Source: Mesaphorura yosii (taxonomy: Eukaryota; Arthropoda; Collembola; Poduromorpha; Tullbergiidae). From it: a stretch of DNA of 64,000 nt. Positions 10,101 to 21,538 of the stretch are shown here, one piece after another (position 1 is the stretch's first letter; each line of letters begins with the position of its first letter). The stretch covers positions 1 to 64,000 of the forward strand of contig WIXG01000381.1 in the NCBI GenBank assembly GCA_009869945.1, written 5' to 3'. The notes beneath the pieces are model-generated. The model saw nothing but the letters and a program-made list of their open reading frames with translations. It had not been told where the DNA came from and ran no database searches. The position numbers were made by a program, and so were the translations under genes.

Positions 10101-10850
10101 ATAATTTGTCGTCTGTCCGAAACACTATCAAGACAAAAATTTACTGGCCTAAGAAAAGATTTTTTATTGTTTTCATATGATATTTCTTATGATTTAGACC
10201 CTCTCCGTTTCAAGTCAAAAATAGATTCTTAGACGGCTGATGGTTTATAGTTAAAACATGGAAATTCCATCGGTCTTGCGACATGAATGGAATTTTACAA
10301 AATGCAAATTACAATTACCCGACCTATTAAGGATTCGAGACGCTAGACTCATACGGTCTCCGACGACCTTGGTTTTCTGATGTGCGTGATTTATACTACT
10401 CAATTCCTTTAGTATTTTAAAGACAAAGTATAAAGGGAAAAATAACCTCCCACTTCGTGCAAAATGGCATCATAATAAAGCGCGGCTGGAATCCAATATG
10501 GAAATTCCATGACAAGACCTGCGGGACAAACCCGACCTCGACAATTCCGGCCTACGAAATTATCGGCCAGTGATATTACATGATCGAGCACAACTTTACG
10601 TTGCTTCTTCGCGCAATGTTTCCAATTTCCAAATGTAGTCCAAAATCCAGTCTGTTCCAAACACCGATCAAATTGTCATGTAATTGTAATTGAAAGGAAA
10701 AACACCGGTGAACCTGCCAGGAAGAATGATCCTGCCATTACATGTCCGGCCTCACCTAAGATTTCAATCACGCGAAACAAAAGGCATAATTTATTCCCAT
10801 TCAAAGAAATGGACTACACATTAATGCAGCATTATAACATTACAAGGGAA
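10101..10850. other. Unassigned spacer between two receptor pseudogenes
   Basis: A minus-strand open frame at 10409-10660 (83 codons, including EFPYWIPAALYYDA) is the only notable coding signal. I do not recognise it and it lacks supporting splice or promoter signals. A short direct repeat, ATGGAAATTCCAT, occurs near 10257 and 10498. Confidence 0.3.
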
Positions 10851-12692
10851 ACATGCACAAAAGCAGAATGGTCTTGTCGATGATCGTGTCCCAGTACTGC
10901 AGCGCACTTTCTTCTGCAACAGTATAACTTGAACTAAAACGTACGTTCATGGGTCGCAGTGTCCGAAACCTCCTCGTAATCAACCACTCAGGTGTCTCAG
11001 GATTTGTACCTGATGACTTACGAGTCTAGTCTGGCTCCAGATTAGAAGGAGATCCGCCGAAAACCTGTGCACATTTCCAAGCACTTGCAGGATGAATGCC
11101 GCGAAAGAACAGATTCCTACAATGAGGACACACAGAACCTCCTCGTAAACGAACCCTTACAACGCAAGCGCAAAATAGAGACCGAGCGTGGACACCAAAC
11201 TTGCAAACAGAATGCCTACGGATAATATGAACGATGAGATGTCGAGCAGGCTATCATTGAGCAAGTGCAGGCGGCTGAATTGTCAAGAAAAGCTGATTCG
11301 TCAGCTTGAGATCTTGAAAAGAGGGGCTTCTCAGCTGCACGCTGAGCATATTGTTGAAGAACCGGGCAAAAGCCGCTGTGAGGAGCAGCAGCGCAAACCT
11401 GGGTCGGCGCACAGTAACAATAAAGGCCAGAACTCAAGACTGAGGTCGCGTGTGCAGCCAAGATCGGGTACTGGTTTGACTCCAGGCCAATTATAGGTTC
11501 AAAAAGTCGAACAAGTTCCATTGCGACAATGATGCAGTATTCGAAGTAAAGCGGGACGACAATGAGAATGCCCGGAGTCAGACACCAGGTCATCAGATTG
11601 TGAAAAATCGTCATCATTTTTCTTAGCCAACTCGTCGTCTCTCTTGTTTCGCGTCTTCTCGGCCTCGGTCCGGTGTCTAAAAAAATGTTCAGGAATGAAT
11701 AAAGGGCAATGATTACAATTACCGTACAAAAATGCAAAAGCAGTTGCCTATTGCTTAAACTCACCTTCGAATTGATCGTTTATGTGTAGAACACCATTGG
11801 CGAACTGCAGAATACTTTTAGCCTCAGCCGACCATCCGAGCCAGTAGTCAGCATACAGAATAGTCGAATGAAACAGCACGGCAACCATCGAAAACATTCA
11901 CTCAATTATCGACTGAAGCCATCATTATGTCGTACGTCTTGACCAATACAATAGTGATGACGATCTGCACACCGACGCTTAGTGCAATGTTCGTCTTAAA
12001 GCGTCGCCAGAATGACTCGAAATTTATGATTGCGAATTTGCGCGTCCGAAGATTGATTCTAATCGGAGGTACTCCAAACTTCCGAGTCAGTCTCAGAGTG
12101 CAGTCAATGCATCCCAGTGTTCCAGTTGATAAAAGATAAGTCATCTTCGTCAGTGGCAGAACGTGAGTGCAAATGAGCCTGGAAATCTTCCTGAAATTGT
12201 AGCCTCTTAGTTTTTGCTGTCAATTTTGTAATATAAAATTCGGACAGACTTCCGTTTTAACCCCTTGCTGCTGACCACTAAAGATAATGAAAAGCCAGAA
12301 TGGTGCTATGATCTCAGGTTATATTGTTGACGATTGACTGGCGATTGATTATAAAGAGGTGAATCCATTTAAGCTTTCACTTTGCATGATTAATTGATAT
12401 GCAAAGGTCAGTTAACGGGAAAAACAAAAGCTTATTAACAGCTAATGGCCATCGGTACTTTTCTCTGACGTGGGGTCCATTAATAGCATTATTGTGATGG
12501 CTAATGCGTTGACGCACTTACTTTTAGTACCTTCAGCCCTGTATTACAAAATTCATGCGGGGACTGTGCCTTTCGACCAATAGTCGGGAGACTAACGTAT
12601 ACGGATTCATAAGTCGATTTGTCTGGAGTTCCAGGAATTTTGCTATTTTCGGCACCTTGAGCTTGGGCTACTTTGCATTGACTCGAAAACAT
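10851..12692 (-). pseudogene. Gustatory-receptor-like 7TM gene, apparently decayed
   Basis: The first exon (12522-12692) starts with ATG and ends at a GTAAGT donor. The next part (about 12200-11900) carries THVLPLTKMTYLLSTGTLGC and the first TM segments. An in-frame stop plus a frame change lies around 11895. Coding resumes in another frame (DYWLGWSAEAKSILQF) to a GTGAGT donor near 11763, and a further exon from about 11682 encodes a TM segment (TPGILIVVPLYFEYCIIVA). Frame changes around 11400 and 11300 are needed to read on into LNDSLLDISSFILSVGILFA. Later TM-like sequence occurs at about 11150-11020 and 10990-10860. The order of hydrophobic segments and the short charged loops fit the insect gustatory-receptor family. 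Several breaks suggest a pseudogene; assembly errors could explain one of them but not all. Confidence 0.6.
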
Positions 12693-13709
12693 TTTCAAAC
12701 CCTTAAAAACTATGCTGGTTTAATAGTGAGAGTTCGAAGAAGTAGACACATTTAATGTTCATTCAACGAATTTATCCTCAATGACAAGAATTCAAAAATT
12801 CAAGGCCTTTAAGGAATACGGGAAGATAGACGAAATTGACTTTACATTAGTTCGACTAGTTGTCTGTTCGTGCGCAACACTTCATTTAATGTGCCTGTCT
12901 TGTCTTGAAAGGGTCGTTTAAAATTATTCCAACCTACTCGAAATCCATGCACACAGTCTACATTTTATTTTAGCGCAATTCGATACCAAAAGTTTCGCAT
13001 TTAACGATTCAACTCAATTCGCCAGAAATGCAATTGCAAAAGTGTCAATTCACATCAATACATCATTAAATTGATGCTTAATGACAGGCTGGTCATAAAC
13101 AATGCCTCAATGTGTTTCATTGTGAGAAAATTATATATGCAATAAATTGCTGACTTTTAATTATCCTCGTGACGTCCGTACTTCCGGCTAGAGTACTCGG
13201 CTCGCTCGTATGCGCATTGCGATTCCAGTGATTCATTTCGCTCTGCGTGCGCTCGGAGCGTGACCTTCGCCTGACTGCCCTTTCAGGTTAAAGATGACCA
13301 TTAAAATCTGTCAATGAAAGTCACGCAGGCAGGCGTAATTGTGTTGGATTTATGACACGTTAAATTGGGCTGGACGTTGATTTGATTTGCCTGTCGCCGG
13401 GCGGGTTTAAGGTCGAATGCCGCGTCCCGTGATTGTGATTCAATGTCGACTGAATTCAAGCGGCGGAAGACAAAAGCTTCATTGCACTCCAATGCAGGTG
13501 GGTTGGACTTGGGCCAGCGCAGCGTAGCGCCTTACCATGCACAAGCAAAATCATGTGGCTGGATCGTCTAATGGCGGCGAGTTCTTTTGTTTATTTCCGA
13601 AATTAATTATGGTTCTTATTTCATTCATGAAAGTCAGCCCCGGTAATGAATAATCGAATAATGATTTTAATCACTTGAACAGTTGAAGACAAGAACAACA
13701 GGGATTTTG
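12693..13709. other. Spacer before the odorant-binding protein gene
   Basis: AT-rich sequence. No exon supported on either strand. Confidence 0.4.
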
Positions 13710-13716
13710 TATAAAA
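13710..13716 (+). promoter_or_regulatory. TATA box of the odorant-binding protein gene
   Basis: TATAAAA, 109 bp upstream of the ATG at 13825, the only good TATA match in the proximal flank. Confidence 0.6.
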
Positions 13717-13824
13717 TTGGGTGCCCGATTCTCGTTCAATCCGCATTCGAGAGTATTACACCGTTTTGACCTCATAACAGCATTTCTCTTTCACCTTACG
13801 CGTCGCCAGAAATCTTCGTCAGCA

Positions 13825-14533
13825 ATGGCAGCAGTTAAGTTCTTCACTCTGATAGTCGCAGCCGTGATTCTCTGCGTCGGATCCGTAAGTAAACTATTTC
13901 GATTTATGATTTTGTGGGTTGTTGGGTTTAGCTTTCTTTTCGGTGACGTTAATTTAATCTGTCTGCATCGAAGGTGAGTGGCCTGTCAGTGCAGTGCAAA
14001 GGAATCGATATTGAAGTCGCGGAGCAGCACATGATGGACGTGAAGGAGTGCCTGAAGGATCAAAACATTGAATCCATCGCAAAACTGACCCCAGAAAATG
14101 CTGGTGTAAGTTATGACCGTATTTTACACGAGGAAATTGATTAAGTATTGCTGATGTTACTTTTTAATTACATGTTCGATTTTTCTTGGATTGCAGTGCT
14201 TCTCCAGATGCGTGATGGAAAGCAAGGGATTGGTAGGTTGTAGTTGAAATGTTCAAGTGCCCGGTGCCTCGTTCAAGCTCTAATTAACTAAATAATTGTC
14301 TGGTTGGTTAACAGATTGACCACGGCTACAAACCACACAAGGAGAACATTAACAAGATAATCGATGACACGCTGCCCGCCTCCTTAGTCGATGAGTGGAA
14401 AGGCGAGGTCGGAAAATGCCTGGACAATGAGGGCCAGAGTCTGAAATCTGCCGATCAGGATCCGAAGTGCTCCAGTTTCCTCCCGCTGTCCATGTGCGTG
14501 CACATGGCCTTCATGAAGGTCTGCAAGTCTTAA
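13825..14533 (+). CDS. Odorant-binding protein (PBP/GOBP fold)
   Basis: Four phase-0 exons: 13825-13884, 13974-14105, 14197-14232 and 14315-14533, giving 148 residues. Exon 1 is a signal peptide (MAAVKFF...CVGS). The six conserved cysteines are visible: ECLKD, then CFSRC (C-x3-C), KCLDN, and CSSFLPLSMC (C-x8-C), the diagnostic OBP spacing. The C1-C2 gap (18 residues) is shorter than the classic 25-30. There is one extra Cys near the mature N-terminus (VQCKG) and one at the very end (MKVCKS); these could pair as an additional disulfide (inference). The protein is a soluble carrier of small hydrophobic ligands in sensillum lymph or other secretions. It is the only intact plus-strand gene in a block of minus-strand chemoreceptor remains. 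Confidence 0.92.
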
Positions 14534-14742
14534 AAAAGTCGCTGCATAGACCAGCTTCGACCGATTTCTACCCTTCTCTGAAACAAAGTATGGAATGGAC
14601 GCACGATTAACACGCTACTTAATTGTGCTGTACTAGTCTGTGTCTTTTCGCGCGTCTTCTCTTTCAAAAATTACTTTCCTTCTTCAAAATGGCTATCATT
14701 AACTTGTATCCTGTAAAATATTCCGTGATTCAGCGAGGCTAC

Positions 14743-14748
14743 AAATAA
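14743..14748 (+). terminator. Poly(A) signal of the odorant-binding protein gene
   Basis: AATAAA about 210 bp past the stop codon, followed by T-rich sequence. Confidence 0.65.
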
Positions 14749-14863
14749 ATTGACAACTTTTGAGCATCTATAAATCTTAGTTTTCTTTTGGTATGACTGC
14801 CATTTGCTTAACCACGTTTTTGTTCAATGTTCCATGCAGCGCACGGACAAAGCTTTTCCACTG

Positions 14864-15980
14864 TCAATCCCAATCCTGTTTCCCAATCTGTTGCCTTTTA
14901 AATGAAAGGTCCAATCGTTTGAAGTCCGATATGAAGGTGCATGACATTTTCCACAATTTGGTCATCATGCTGGCTGAAACGATGACCACGAGGAATACGT
15001 ACAAACCGCAGGCAGCGCATGAGGGCAGAAACTCCTGGCGAGTGTTCGACTTTCACCTGATGGCAATCAACAATCATGCCGATTAAGCTCATCAGATACT
15101 TTAGGTCTGAAACTACTATTCTGCAGTAAGGCGTTGAAATACTTGCTTACCAGTGTGAGCGCCCTGTACTGAAGAAGCATTCCATTCAGTTGATCCACGT
15201 TAGCAATTTTGTTGTGTCTATCAAAAAACGGGAGAATATTTAATCTATCGAGTTTAACAAGATGGAATCTTACTCACCCGATCAAAGTTGCGTTTGCAAC
15301 ACGAAAATACATAACCATGAATGCTGTTAGCAAAGTAAATCGTAAAATTGGTGACACACAAATTATGAGGACTGTGATTCCAGCAAGAGGAGCCAGCAGA
15401 AAACTGATTGTCTTAATCCATGCGTAGTGTACTTCAACAATGACTTGTAGGATGACTCCAAACGAGGCCGCTGGCAGCATGATATATTGAGCATAAAGAA
15501 AGTAATTGTCGAAGTTCCTCCGCAGAGCTGTCAGAGAGCAGTAGAAAAAAAGCTGGTGTGAGTTTTTTTTAGTTACGCTTCATCAGGGGTGAACTATTTT
15601 TCTTACCCAGTGGCTGGTACAAGGTGAGGAGCTGGTTAAACAAGACGATCAGGTCACGTCGCGACACTGCGGAACCCAAGACGATGACCGAGATCAGCAG
15701 ATAAGCTGCTGTCATCATGGCGTAGGGCAGGTGAAAATTCAGGGCGAAGTCTTGCGTCTTGAGCAGGAAAATGGCTGCCGGACGCCAAACGCCCAGAGTT
15801 GTCCAAAACATGCTCAAGCAAAGAACTCCTACAAGGGCGATTTTCTTTCTTAGTGATTTGGTAGCCTGCAACAGGCCGTTTTGCTCATCCCAATCAACAC
15901 CGACTCTCAAAAGGTTTCACAGTGTACTTCACAACCCACAGCTCAGTGCGCTGCTCCGTCATCTCGCTTTGAATGATGAA
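14864..15980 (-). pseudogene. Gustatory-receptor-like gene with 5' frame break and shortened C-terminus
   Basis: Four well-formed exons can be joined in frame: one ending at 15607 (ends LLTLYQPLG), 15278-15527 (LRRNFDNYF, then two TM segments), 15151-15217 and 14864-15049 (a TM helix LYVFLVVIVSASMM, then a basic tail). The motif FNQLLTLYQ and the hydrophobic layout fit insect gustatory receptors. Two things are wrong. The only good upstream ATG (about 15972, ELWVVKYT...) is +1 out of frame with the body and hits TGA. The last exon stops before the final TM segment seen in the relative at 55-56 kb. I call it a probable pseudogene; a missed upstream exon could rescue the 5' end. Confidence 0.55.
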
Positions 15981-16499
15981 ATCGGTTTGCAAATTTGCAA
16001 GCTTTTGCATTGCATCCTACCCTGCACTTGATCTTGCAAGAATAATTGCTTCATCCACTTAAACGACGACGAGTTGACCTGTCTTGTTTTTTCGCATTTG
16101 TATTAATTACATTTTAAACTAGATCTCGAGCCTCTACAAATTAAATTCGTTCTTGTGCCAAAATCATGAACTTTACAGCGTTCATTAAGTATTGTTTTCT
16201 GAAGATATTTGCTGGAGCCGACCTTGACGTGTGCACCAATTCCAATCTATCGCTCTTATTCAATCAAAATCGAATTCATGAAGAGCAAGTCGATTAAGAG
16301 TAATTTTCTGAAGACCATGGCAATGACTTGAGCGCACTCGCGAGTGCCCGTCGTGCGTTATTGCACTCACCGATTGCTTCATTGATTTCTGCAAATAATT
16401 ATGCATTTAGAGTGGACATTAATTGGGAAATGTGACCTTGCATAGGTTTCTCCATACCATAAATTACAGGGGTCGAAGAATATGCAGCACATACAGCTG

Positions 16500-16978
16500 G
16501 CTTGTGAAGCGTTTCCTGAAGTTGCATTTGCTTGCACTATTTGAAAGCTATGAGTAGATTTCCCGTTCCTGACAGGAGGTATCTCGCGAGCGTTTCTAAG
16601 CACTAACTTCTAAACAAAATACGTAGCTTACCCAAAGGTTGATACAGACACAGAAGCTGATTGAATAGAATAATGAGATCCAGTCTTGAAACTGCGATGA
16701 TCATGTAGCCTGACGTGACGGGGACGTACAGCAGCCGAAGAGCCAACCCAAAATCGTGTACCTTCCAGACAAAAATTGCCCTGAGACGGGCCATGGTGAA
16801 AGCAATGCACAACGTTACCAAACAAAGGACTACAGCATGACAGATCACTTCTGCCTTTGATCTCGTGGCGCCCAATAAGTTTTGGCCCTCATTCCAATCA
16901 GAACCAATTCCGAAGAATGCAGAGCTTCGCAGTGTACTTGACAACCCGAAGTTCACTGTGCATCTCCATTTTGAGTAG
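16500..16978 (-). pseudogene. Gustatory-receptor-like gene fragment (first exon plus remnant)
   Basis: The exon ending about 16629 is a clear paralogue of the first exon at 15.6-15.9 kb: SDWNEGQNLLGATRS, then TM sequence, then LIILFNQLLCLYQPLG and a GTAAGC donor at the same codon. As in that copy, the upstream ATG segment (ELRVVKYTAK) is +1 out of frame. A short remnant of the second exon is recognisable near 16.5 kb (RKRFTSQLYVLHI-like), after which homology ends. The remaining exons are absent. Confidence 0.6.
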
Positions 16979-17280
16979 AACTGTTGAATTGATTCGCAAG
17001 TTGAGAGGTCTCGTATTCTTTAGTTCTTTAAAGGTTTTAAGGATTTTTTTTAGTCTTTTAGTATTTCAGATATGCATACGTCAATATCAAGCAAAGCTCA
17101 TTAATACAGATGCGTTTTCCTGGACATAATGTTAAATTATTGCAAACTCGGAGAAATAATTGCAATGAAAATTGCCAAATACGATTCAGGTATGAAATGA
17201 AAGTTAGGCTAAACGAGTGGAAAAATTGGTAAAAATTTTGAAAAAGCTTGTTGAATTTCACAATAGTTGACAGACTTTTA

Positions 17281-17286
17281 TTATAC
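17281..17286 (-). terminator. Poly(A) signal after the small secreted-peptide ORF
   Basis: A minus-strand AATAAA about 95 bp past the stop at 17377. Confidence 0.4.
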
Positions 17287-17376
17287 TTTTAATGGTGCAG
17301 ATAGTAGCGGTGTGGTCTTTAGCCTCGAACACCGGCTGCATAAATCGATTGCCTAACAGTTAAGACGGCGAATTAG

Positions 17377-17580
17377 TCATTCCCCTCCTTCGATGATCGG
17401 CCAGTCTCTGGGTGCTGCAAATGTATGCGACCAAGTGAAAGTTCCGAATCCAAATCCGCTGCGAAATTCGTTATCTTGAAAACCTTTATCTTGTCCTGGC
17501 CATAAAAATATTGCATCTTGCATAATAAATAAAATAATGCTGGCACTACACAGCATAACTTTGCGCATAAATAACGACAT
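17377..17580 (-). CDS. Putative small secreted peptide, unrecognised
   Basis: A single-exon ATG frame of 67 codons. The N-terminus looks like a signal peptide (basic start, then MLCSASIILFIMQDAIF). The rest is a short Gly/Phe/Trp-rich chain (FRSGFGFGTFTWSHTF) with an acidic end and no cysteine pair after the signal region. A poly(A) signal sits in the right place downstream. No dibasic processing sites of a typical neuropeptide precursor are seen. I do not recognise a family, and it could be a chance frame. Confidence 0.4.
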   Translation of the reverse strand: MSLFMRKVMLCSASIILFIMQDAIFLWPGQDKGFQDNEFRSGFGFGTFTWSHTFAAPRDWPIIEGGE

Positions 17581-17599
17581 TATTCATTGCGTCGGCCGC

Positions 17600-20500
17600 G
17601 ATGACACTGCTTATCTTTATCACCTCCTATGTGATACGTACGTGGGCGAAGTGTAAAGTGCAGCGCAGCGCAGCGGTGAGTCGTGGTGGTACGGAGGGAT
17701 GAGAAGATGTAACAGATGCTTGCATTCTCAACAGCCCAGCCAACTTTCTCTCCTTTCCCTTCTCTTTCTCTCCTTTTGCAATGATATGAAAAACGAAAGT
17801 AACGATATCTCAATCTCAACTGTAATTACATAAATACTTGAAACTTATCATAAATCATGCACTTTTATCATGTAGGGCTCTTTAACATGAACGAAAAAAT
17901 CAAAATATGAATGCGCTGGACCCTTTCACTGGAACAAACAATTAGCTGTGTCACTGCATTGCAGGGCGACATAATTAAAGGCTTGATTGGACGGTTGACC
18001 CGATTTTTAGCTCAGCGATTGCGGTTCTGAGACGAAGCAGTGCATGTCTGGAAAACGCAGCCGCCGCGATGGTGCGGCAAGATTGCATCTTTATTATCTC
18101 AATCGTCGTTATACTCGCACGTAAAGAATGCATTGTCATTGTCATTGTCGTATTATGAATATTGCATTGTGCTGCTGCATTGTTCATAAAGAATAAAGAC
18201 TTGATTTACGAACTAAACTTTCTCTTTGCCTTGCCTCTGCCCAGTACTCTTTTTCATTCTCAATGCAATCCAGCGTGCAGAGTAGGCTTATTACACTGTA
18301 CGTTTTTATGGCCTCATTTCTCATATTTTGTAAGTGCATCAGATATTTTCATCGAACTCGCATTTCGGACGGAAATTTTTGCTTTCCTTCATGAAACACA
18401 CCACCCTTCGTTCGGAATTGTCGAATTGTCTATCAAACTTAATTTGGCATTTTCTTTACTCGCAGGGACCCTCAAAATGTTTATTTCCATTGACTAGCGA
18501 GCGTCTGAGTGAATAAAATTCCCGGCAGCAGCCGCCAAATTAGTGTCTGTCTGAAGTTTTTACTCTTTACGCCGCGTTTTGTTTCCGTTTCGATTGCCAA
18601 TAAACATACCTTGTTTCACATTTCAAAATTCACATGAGCAATCAATAACGACGAATTCTTCGATGCGACCACGCAACGTGAGGCAGGCGGGCCAACGCAA
18701 AAGCGTTCGCAAACGAACGTGAGCCATGCTTGCCTTTGAATGCGAATGTGTGAATGGAAAATGCCTGAAGATGAATGTCTTGTGGGATTCCTGCTGATGT
18801 TCTACATATTTCGCCAGAACAGGACCGACCGACCGACCACGGACTTCTCCAGCCCAGTTCGTGCTGCTGACTGGCTGCTTGTGGGACATCAATAATAAGT
18901 TTAAGAGAAAAGTACCTGACCAAGACCCGAGACCACCACGGCGGCGGCGGCATGAATTCTTTTCTTTTATAAGTGATTACATTTCTCTCTTGTCGGTGTT
19001 CAGTTCAGCTCTGAACACACATGAAAAAATGTTCCCATGAATTCCTTTCCACTGCTGCCGCTGCCGTATTCAGCCTGCCATGTCACTCAATCAATTTTTG
19101 GAGTGGTTGCGCCGTGCCGCCACGGAAGGAGAACAGAAAAGAAAGATGCTGGTTGCTGGCTCGTTTCTCACCATTATCATTAAAGATTATTATTATTAGA
19201 ATACACTGGGTGGATGTGATGATGGTCTCTTCTATTCAATTTCGCGTAACCGGCTGCGAGTGCGAATGCGAGTGCAATGTGCAAGTTGAAACTCTTTTTC
19301 TAGTTTTCGCTTTCTTTCTCGTTCTTCTTTTATTCATCTCGGCGCGCGGCGAGCTCATGATCATCATCATGAACGAACATGAGAGCATCAGCATGATGAT
19401 GTAATGTGATGAGCTCCGGTGCTTTACGCATTACGTTTCTTGTGAATGAACAAAGCAGTAAGAGGGCACAAGTACAACCAGGCAAGTTTCGGAAGAGATC
19501 ATTCATTAAATTACTATTGCTATTTGCTATTTGCTGCTTGTGCGGTGAAAGCGAACGTAAAGGAAAAAGCAACTGGCAAGTAGGTACAAAAAGTGTAACT
19601 GCATACAAAATGATTATTTCCTGTATTTACTTTACAATCGCCACGCCACGGCATGAGTACGAAGATCATCTGAGCTCAGGCTCCAGGCTCGAGTGCCAAG
19701 ATTCTCACATTAAGACCAGACCAGACCAGAACAAGACCAAAGAAAAACTCTTGCAGGCAATACAATTACTAGTGGTAGTAGTACTAGAGTTTATTCAGTT
19801 CTCTTCGAGCCTTGCCCATAGAACATACGAATCAAATGTACGAGGTTACAATTTGAAGGCTGCACAATTAAAAGAACGAGAACGAAAACTTAAATTGATT
19901 TTTTACTGGAGCCGAACGTAACGCGTTGCAATGCATGCATAGGCGAGGCGACAAAGATTAAAGAGACGAATGTTAATTGCGTTTGCAATGGACCTGAACC
20001 GAAATGCATTAGCCCGAGGTTTTTTCATTATAATTCTTAGACTCAGAGGAGGCGCAGCTAGGACTCAGACTCAGAGTTCGATGTCATTTGTTTTGCGCCT
20101 CGCCGTGCTCGCGGTGCAAAAATTGGAACCTTTTCTAATTTTCATTCCACTTCCACCCTTCATTGAATGCATCTTACCATTGCCTTTGCCATTAGCAGCC
20201 GGCTCGGTTTCGGTTTCTGTCTCGATTGAAACTTTCTCTCTACGCGAACTCATACGCGTACGCGAGGCGAGAATTCAATGAATCTTGTCTCCGCGCGTCG
20301 GTGGCACTGCACTAATGTCAAGGAGAGAAAATAATGCTTTGCCTTTCTTTTCTCCTCATAGGCCTGTCGGTCGCACGGCATAAACATAAATCTCCAATCC
20401 AACGCTGAAGGCTGGGCTGGGGTGCATGAATTTCTGTGTTTTTCTGTTTCTATTCTCGCTATTATTAGAGTGATTGTGTATTTCTTGGTTTCAAATTTCG

Positions 20501-21530
20501 GTAATGCATTACAACAACTACTACAACTTTGCTTCTCCGGAACACGGCGTAGGCGTAAGCATAAGCATTACACGACGTAAGTGGTAATTAACACCACCGC
20601 CATCGCACAACGCGAGCTTTCTCTTTATCATTCCCTTTTCCCATCCTGTCTGGAGTCTTGGGTCTTTTCTCCTTTGAGGAAATTCCCGAAATTGATTCCA
20701 CCGGCTGCCTTCATACGGTTTTGTGCCGCTGCCAAACTGTTGTTCTTTATCCGACACGTAATAAAAATAAAATCGTGCAGCACAGATGCTTATGCTGAAA
20801 TGATCGTCAGTGCTATAAATGAAGATGAGCACCGCGAGGAGAAAGTAAACATACGCAAATTCGCATCTTAATTCTCGTACGCGCGTTCGTGCTGGAGAAA
20901 GTTGGCCAGAATTGGAATTATGTCATAAAAACAAAGAGGAATAAAAAAAACAACTTTTTCTACGCGTATTACGCGTTTTCCTCGCGGACACCGCAATCCA
21001 GGAATAAAAGGCGAATAAAACATAAGAGGACGGCAACCACGGCACATGCACGGGCACGGCCACAACTCGTCAGCGGTTTCATTCACGCCTCACACGGGTT
21101 CAGGATTAGGAATTACGACAACAGAATACAACAGAGCCACACCGCAATACGACGAATGGGAACACAAGCACGGAAACTAAAGTTTTGTCATTGGAATTTT
21201 AATATTTACGAATTTAATGTGGGGAATAAAAGAAAGAGAAGCAGAAGCAGCGGAACGAAAGTTTTACGCGTTACTAAAGTTTTATGCGGGCCCGCGGGTG
21301 ATACGCATTTAATATGGTTAACAAATAAAAGTAGCCGAAAGGGTTCGAGGGTCGTAAAATTTGAGAATTATGTGCCGTATTTATTGCCGGGTCTGAATTT
21401 TGAGGATTTGGCGGGATACGAGTCGGAGTGGAGCAGAGTTTCTACACGTACTTGATTTTATTCTCTTAACAAAACTGATGTTAATAAGTATTTAACTTAA
21501 TTATTCCAATAATTATTGTAGATTTAAAAT
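17600..21530. other. Gene-poor spacer
   Basis: Many open frames of 60-188 codons exist on both strands, but none shows a domain, a signal peptide with splice context, or paralogy within the window. The longest (plus, 20889-21455, 188 codons) is rich in Arg, Lys and Asn and looks like a chance frame. Possible regulatory content cannot be judged by eye. Confidence 0.4.
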
Positions 21531-21538
21531 ACTATTTA

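Noticed and set aside
19406..19921. Plus-strand open frame of 171 codons
   Set aside because: Low-complexity composition with no recognisable motif.
20889..21455. Plus-strand open frame of 188 codons in the spacer
   Set aside because: Arg/Lys/Asn-rich with no domain, no signal peptide and no splice or promoter context; likely chance.
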